Assembly (NCBI RefSeq): GCF_001424045.1 | Contig: NZ_LMQB01000002.1 | Location: 1 to 64,000, forward strand | DNA from: Rhizobium sp. Leaf371 | Lineage (GTDB): Bacteria > Pseudomonadota > Alphaproteobacteria > Rhizobiales > Rhizobiaceae | DNA length: 64,000 nucleotides | Direction: 5' to 3' | Shown: positions 60,452 through 64,000 of the stretch, in pieces | Numbering within the stretch: position 1 is the first letter of the stretch | Layout of the letters: every line of letters begins with the position of its first letter | Position numbers and translations under genes: made by a program | The notes under the pieces: model-generated | The model's database searches: none | The model's input: the letters and a program-made list of their open reading frames with translations, nothing else | Told to the model about the DNA's origin: nothing

Positions 60452-60485
60452 AAGAGGCCCGCGCCGGCGTTCTTTCCGGAGAGCT

Positions 60486-60494
60486 TGTGAAAAA
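60486..60494 (-). promoter_or_regulatory. DnaA box TTTTTCACA
   Basis: Matches TTWTNCACA at every position on the minus strand within the candidate oriC. Confidence 0.65.
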
Positions 60495-60533
60495 GACTCG
60501 CGATGCGACCGATCGCCGCCGACGATCAACAGC

Positions 60534-60542
60534 TCATCCACA
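60534..60542 (+). promoter_or_regulatory. near-consensus DnaA box TCATCCACA
   Basis: One mismatch to TTATCCACA. A weaker minus-strand box AGATCCACA (two mismatches) lies at 60558-60566. Confidence 0.65.
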
Positions 60543-60763
60543 GGCGGAAAATCGAGATGTGGATCTGCAAGTTGCTCCAACAACAGGATAATCCGAGCTT
60601 ACGCTCTATGTTGTCCCTGGAGCGCTCCTTCGTCGTACCGCGAACTTCGGCGGAGGGACGTGCTGGGGACAAAGGACCGACAACCTTTAATCCTTGATAG
60701 TCACCGACTCTAAGAAATAGAAACCCTTAGATTCAAGATTCTATTTTAAGAGGGAAGCTGTGT

Positions 60764-61795
60764 GTGACGTCTGAAAACCGCAAACTCGTCCGGGTTCTGA
60801 ACGGCGAGACACTGACCCCCCCTCCCATCTGGCTGATGCGCCAGGCCGGACGATATCTGCCGGAATATCGCGAGACGCGGGCGCGAGCGGGAAGCTTTCT
60901 CGATCTCTGTTACTCCCCGGACTTTGCCACGGAAGTGACGCTGCAGCCGATCCGACGCTACGCCTTCGACGCGGCCATTCTGTTTTCGGATATCCTCGTC
61001 ATTCCCGATGCCTTGAAGCGGAATGTCCGTTTCGAGGAGGGAAACGGGCCGAAGCTCGATCCGATCGATGTCGCCGGAATTCAGGCTCTCGACGGACGAC
61101 CGGTTGCCGATCATCTGCGTCCCGTGATCGAAACCGTGGCGCGTCTGCGGCGGGAGCTACCGGATGAGACAGCGCTGCTCGGCTTTTGCGGAGCCCCTTG
61201 GACGGTTGCAACCTACATGATCGCCGGGCACGGGACGCCGGACCAGGCGCCGGCCCGCCTGTTCGCCTACCGGCATCCGGAAGCCTTCGACGCACTGCTT
61301 GCCATCCTCGCGGAGCTTTCCGCCGATTATCTGGTTGCGCAGCTCGATGCCGGCGCGGACGCGGTTCAGATCTTTGATTCCTGGGCGGGCGTTCTCGGCG
61401 AAGAGACGTTCGAGCGCTACGCGGTCGCGCCCGTCCGTCGGATCATCGACAGCGTTCGGGCCCGGCGACCGGATGCAAAGATCATCGCCTTTGCCAAGGG
61501 CGCGGGTCTGCTGCTGAAGGACTATCGCCAGAAGACGCAGGCCGACGCGATCGGCCTCGACTGGTCGGTTCCCCTCTCGTTCGCGGTCGATCTGCAGAAG
61601 GAAGGGCCTGTACAGGGCAATCTCGATCCGATGCGGGTGGTCGCCGGGGGGAAGGCGCTCGAAGAAGGCATCGACCGGATCCTCGATCGTCTCGGACAAG
61701 GGCCTCTGATCTTCAATCTCGGTCATGGCATCACGCCGCAGGCCGATCCCGCCCATGTCGCCGATCTCGTCGCCCGTGTCAGGAGGCGCGTATGA
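60764..61795 (+). CDS. hemE: uroporphyrinogen decarboxylase
   Basis: This 343-residue heme-pathway enzyme converts uroporphyrinogen III to coproporphyrinogen III. The N-terminal substrate motif [16 protein letters not shown] lies at 21-36. The central segment [13 protein letters not shown] is also visible. It starts with GTG behind AGAGGGAAG. It is the first gene to the right of the proposed origin, and its stop overlaps the hemJ ATG. Confidence 0.97.
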   Translation: MTSENRKLVRVLNGETLTPPPIWLMRQAGRYLPEYRETRARAGSFLDLCYSPDFATEVTLQPIRRYAFDAAILFSDILVIPDALKRNVRFEEGNGPKLDPIDVAGIQALDGRPVADHLRPVIETVARLRRELPDETALLGFCGAPWTVATYMIAGHGTPDQAPARLFAYRHPEAFDALLAILAELSADYLVAQLDAGADAVQIFDSWAGVLGEETFERYAVAPVRRIIDSVRARRPDAKIIAFAKGAGLLLKDYRQKTQADAIGLDWSVPLSFAVDLQKEGPVQGNLDPMRVVAGGKALEEGIDRILDRLGQGPLIFNLGHGITPQADPAHVADLVARVRRRV

Positions 61796-62355
61796 GCACC
61801 TCTGGGCGCGATGGGGATGGTTCCCGCCAGACCGATGCCCCGGCAGGCCGGAGATCGCGTCTGCGGGCCTTTGTGGCGCTTTCCGTCCTCGTCGCCATCG
61901 TCGTCGGCCTGATCGCCTGGCAGCCGGCGGATCTCATGCTCTGGATCAAGGCGCTGCATGTCATCGCCGTCATCTCCTGGATGGCGGGGCTTCTCTACAT
62001 GCCGCGGCTGTTCATCTACCACACCGACGCCGAGCCGGGCTCGCAGACATCCGAGACGTTCAAGGTCATGGAGCAGCGGCTTCTGAAAGTGATCATGCGC
62101 CCGGCCATGATGATCACCTGGACGCTCGGGCTCTATCTCGCCTGGAGCGTCTACGGTTTTCAGGGCGGCTGGCTGCACGCGAAAATTCTGGCGGTGATCC
62201 TGCTGACGGCCGTCCACCTGCATTACGCCGACGCCGTCGGGCGCTTCTCGCGGGACAGCGCGCGACGGACAGCGCGCTATTGGCGGCTGATGAACGAGGT
62301 CCCGACCGTTCTGATGATCGTCATCGTCATCCTCGTCATCGTGAAGCCGTTTTAG
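61792..62355 (+). CDS. hemJ: protoporphyrinogen oxidase HemJ
   Basis: This 187-residue membrane protein has about four or five hydrophobic segments. Conserved residues lie in [20 protein letters not shown] and in the [17 protein letters not shown] segment. HemJ oxidises protoporphyrinogen IX in most proteobacteria lacking HemG or HemY. The overlap with hemE (ATGA) couples two heme-synthesis steps. Confidence 0.92.
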   Translation: MSTSGRDGDGSRQTDAPAGRRSRLRAFVALSVLVAIVVGLIAWQPADLMLWIKALHVIAVISWMAGLLYMPRLFIYHTDAEPGSQTSETFKVMEQRLLKVIMRPAMMITWTLGLYLAWSVYGFQGGWLHAKILAVILLTAVHLHYADAVGRFSRDSARRTARYWRLMNEVPTVLMIVIVILVIVKPF

Positions 62356-62538
62356 GCCATCACAGACATTTTAGCGTCTTGCATCCTTCGGCCCCTTGCG
62401 GCGCAGACCGGAAGTCGCTAGCCTATGCCATCCCATCTTTCTGGCGCGCGTCCGAGTTCGAGTGGCTATCCCCCTGCCGCTCCCTCGACCCACACAGCGC
62501 CAGCCTTTCCATTCCCTCTGCAAGTGTGATTTTCCTTC
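62356..62538 (+). promoter_or_regulatory. rho leader with C-rich, G-poor (rut-like) stretch
   Basis: In bases 62461-62520 there are 29 C and 10 G out of 60, the unstructured C>G bias of Rho-loading sites. Rho genes are commonly autoregulated by Rho-dependent attenuation in their leader. No alternative gene is seen here. Confidence 0.55.
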
Positions 62539-63804
62539 ATGGCTGAAATGAAGCTACAAGACCTCAAGAACAAATCTGCAACCGATCTTCTGGCATTTGC
62601 AGAATCGGTCGAGGTCGAAAACGCCAGCGTCATGCGCAAGCAGGAGCTGATGTTTGCCATTCTGAAGATGCTGGCGGCCCAGGACGTCGAGATCATCGGC
62701 GAAGGCGTGGTCGAGCTTCTCCAGGACGGCTTCGGCTTCCTGCGCTCCGCCAACGCAAACTACCTCCCCGGCCCCGACGATATCTACATCTCTCCCTCCC
62801 AGATCCGACGCTTTTCGCTGAAGACCGGCGATACGGTCGAGGGGCCGATCCGGGGACCGAAGGAAGGCGAACGCTATTTCGCGCTTCTGAAGGTCAACAC
62901 GATCAATTTCGAAGATCCGGAAAAGATCCGGCACAAGGTTCACTTCGACAATCTGACGCCGCTCTATCCGAACGAGCGCTTCAAGATGGAGCTCGAGGTT
63001 CCCACGTCGAAGGACCTGTCGCCACGCGTCATGGATCTCGTGGCACCGCTCGGCAAGGGCCAGCGCGGCCTGATCGTTGCACCACCGCGGACAGGCAAGA
63101 CCGTCCTGCTGCAGAACATCGCGCATTCGATCACTGCCAATCATCCGGAATGTTATCTGATCGTTCTTCTGATCGATGAGCGGCCGGAAGAAGTGACGGA
63201 CATGCAGCGTTCCGTGAAGGGCGAGGTCGTGTCCTCGACCTTTGACGAGCCCGCAACGCGCCACGTTCAGGTCGCCGAAATGGTGATCGAGAAAGCGAAG
63301 CGGCTGGTCGAACATGGTCGCGACGTCGTTATTCTTCTCGACTCGATCACGCGACTGGGACGCGCTTATAACACGGTCGTGCCCTCCTCCGGTAAGGTTC
63401 TGACGGGCGGCGTCGATGCCAATGCGCTGCAGCGCCCGAAGCGCTTCTTCGGCGCGGCACGCAACATCGAGGAAGGCGGTTCGCTGACGATCGTGGCGAC
63501 GGCGCTGATCGACACTGGCAGCCGCATGGACGAAGTGATCTTCGAAGAGTTCAAGGGGACCGGTAACTCGGAAATCGTGCTTGATCGCAAGGTCGCCGAC
63601 AAGCGCATCTTCCCGGCCATGGATATCCTGAAATCGGGAACCCGCAAGGAAGACCTGCTCGTCCCGCGTCAGGATCTCCAGAAAATCTTCGTCCTTCGCC
63701 GTATCCTCGCGCCCATGGGCACAACCGATGCGATCGAGTTCCTGATCGACAAGCTGAAGCAGACAAAAACGAACGGCGATTTCTTCGACTCGATGAACAC
63801 CTGA
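62539..63804 (+). CDS. rho: transcription termination factor Rho
   Basis: This 421-residue hexameric RNA helicase ends untranslated transcripts. The N-terminal Rho domain and the RNA-binding GFGFLR segment (about 65-70) are present. Walker A APPRTGKT lies near 180, and [14 protein letters not shown] contains Walker B residues. Its size is standard. It sits between hemJ and mnmE, the usual order near the rhizobial origin. Confidence 0.98.
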   Translation: MAEMKLQDLKNKSATDLLAFAESVEVENASVMRKQELMFAILKMLAAQDVEIIGEGVVELLQDGFGFLRSANANYLPGPDDIYISPSQIRRFSLKTGDTVEGPIRGPKEGERYFALLKVNTINFEDPEKIRHKVHFDNLTPLYPNERFKMELEVPTSKDLSPRVMDLVAPLGKGQRGLIVAPPRTGKTVLLQNIAHSITANHPECYLIVLLIDERPEEVTDMQRSVKGEVVSSTFDEPATRHVQVAEMVIEKAKRLVEHGRDVVILLDSITRLGRAYNTVVPSSGKVLTGGVDANALQRPKRFFGAARNIEEGGSLTIVATALIDTGSRMDEVIFEEFKGTGNSEIVLDRKVADKRIFPAMDILKSGTRKEDLLVPRQDLQKIFVLRRILAPMGTTDAIEFLIDKLKQTKTNGDFFDSMNT

Positions 63805-63869
63805 CGTCGCACGATCCGAAGTCGGAGATCGCCGAAACGGCCGGTCTCCGCTCATGCTGGACGAACTGA

Positions 63870-63896
63870 TCATCCCTGGCGTCGTCCAGGGATTTT
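63870..63896 (+). terminator. intrinsic terminator of rho
   Basis: TCCCTGG, loop CGTCGT, CCAGGGA, then TTTTTT, 66 bases after the rho stop. Confidence 0.88.
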
Positions 63897-63940
63897 TTAT
63901 TGGTCGCAAGGCGAGATTCTGATCAAGATTCTGAAGGGCA

Positions 63941-64000
63941 ATGCGGATGGCGGCGGCAAGCGACACGATCTATTCCCTTTCGTCCGGTGGACTGCCGTCC
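63941..64000 (+). CDS. mnmE: tRNA modification GTPase MnmE, N-terminal fragment cut by the window edge
   Basis: The ATG follows GAAGGG and the 20 codons before the edge include SDTIYSLSSGGLPS, the typical MnmE/TrmE N terminus. A second ATG two codons on is an alternative start. MnmE with MnmG modifies wobble uridine in tRNAs. The hemE-hemJ-rho-mnmE order supports the call. Confidence 0.85.
   Translation, partial: MRMAAASDTIYSLSSGGLPS

Larger units (their letters stand above)
60358..60763. other. candidate chromosomal replication origin (oriC) between ppsR and hemE
   Basis: This 406-bp non-coding gap between divergent genes contains DnaA boxes matching TTWTNCACA on both strands and weaker boxes. 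It also has an AT-rich stretch at about 60681-60750 that could unwind, and four GANTC sites between 60495 and 60741. The Caulobacter origin lies between the same two genes, and Sinorhizobium oriC maps next to hemE. No IHF or CtrA site was confirmed. The hemE promoter should also be here. Confidence 0.8.

Noticed and set aside
60358-60763. CtrA binding sites (TTAA-N7-TTAA) in oriC
   Set aside because: Only single TTAA-like half sites are present; no full site with correct spacing.

Overview
The window is a dense, GC-rich stretch of alphaproteobacterial chromosome. The gene content points to the Rhizobiales, probably Rhizobiaceae or a close relative. The indicators are ActS/ActR (RegB/RegA), ChvG/ChvI next to a short HPr kinase and a truncated PTS, the order hisB-DUF2628-hisH-hisA-hisF-hisE, hslV-GNAT-hslU, trpF-trpB-trpA-accD-folC, DivL, a fused TsaE/AmgK, and hemE-hemJ-rho-mnmE. 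I see no insertion sequence, prophage, CRISPR array, tRNA or rRNA. This is core genome, and most of the interest lies in chromosome-maintenance signals and regulatory palindromes.

Layout. 0.3-6.3 kb: hrpB helicase, the redox two-component pair actS/actR, an MmcB-type repair nuclease and an L,D-transpeptidase lipoprotein. 6.3-13.6 kb (leftward): malate synthase G, a cytochrome P450, a DUF1402 protein with lysozyme-like motifs, and the hslV-GNAT-hslU protease operon. 13.8-18.5 kb (rightward): the his operon running into coaA. 18.5-28.4 kb (leftward): TsaE/AmgK fusion, divL, ahcY, HPr, EIIA, HPr kinase, chvG and chvI. 28.8-39.8 kb (rightward): pckA, arfB, alkB, murU, addB, addA and trxA. 39.9-48.8 kb (leftward): folC, accD, trpA, trpB, trpF, a YgjP-type peptidase, DUF2852, phaZ and an HpcH/HpaI aldolase. 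49.0-60.4 kb: a nitroreductase, gyrB, an XRE regulator, Smr, mltA, a Tim44-domain protein, fxsA, secB, dnaQ, coaE, aroE, maf and the PPDK/PEPS regulatory protein. 60.8 kb to the end (rightward): hemE, hemJ, rho and the first 20 codons of mnmE.

The 406-bp gap between the PPDK-regulator gene (RP001 homologue) and hemE is a strong candidate for the chromosomal replication origin. It has DnaA boxes, an AT-rich stretch with three CcrM-type GANTC sites in 36 bp, and genes diverging from it on both sides. The same gene pair flanks the Caulobacter origin. Three ParB-site (parS)-like palindromes lie at 1.6, 30 and 39 kb from it; the closest matches the 16-bp consensus at 15 positions. The region from the TsaE/AmgK fusion to alkB appears inverted relative to the order I recall for Agrobacterium and Sinorhizobium. 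That inversion would separate the AmgK kinase from its pathway partner MurU, which now heads the addAB operon.

Other regulatory signals are a perfect 24-bp palindrome in the ahcY promoter (SahR-type operator), twin LacI-type sites upstream of pckA, and a C-rich, G-poor leader upstream of rho. Several operons show 1- to 8-base stop/start overlaps (his, trp, addB/addA, divL/tsaE, mltA/smr, maf/aroE/coaE, hemE/hemJ), consistent with translational coupling. Protein-family names come from recognising motifs by eye; no database search was run.
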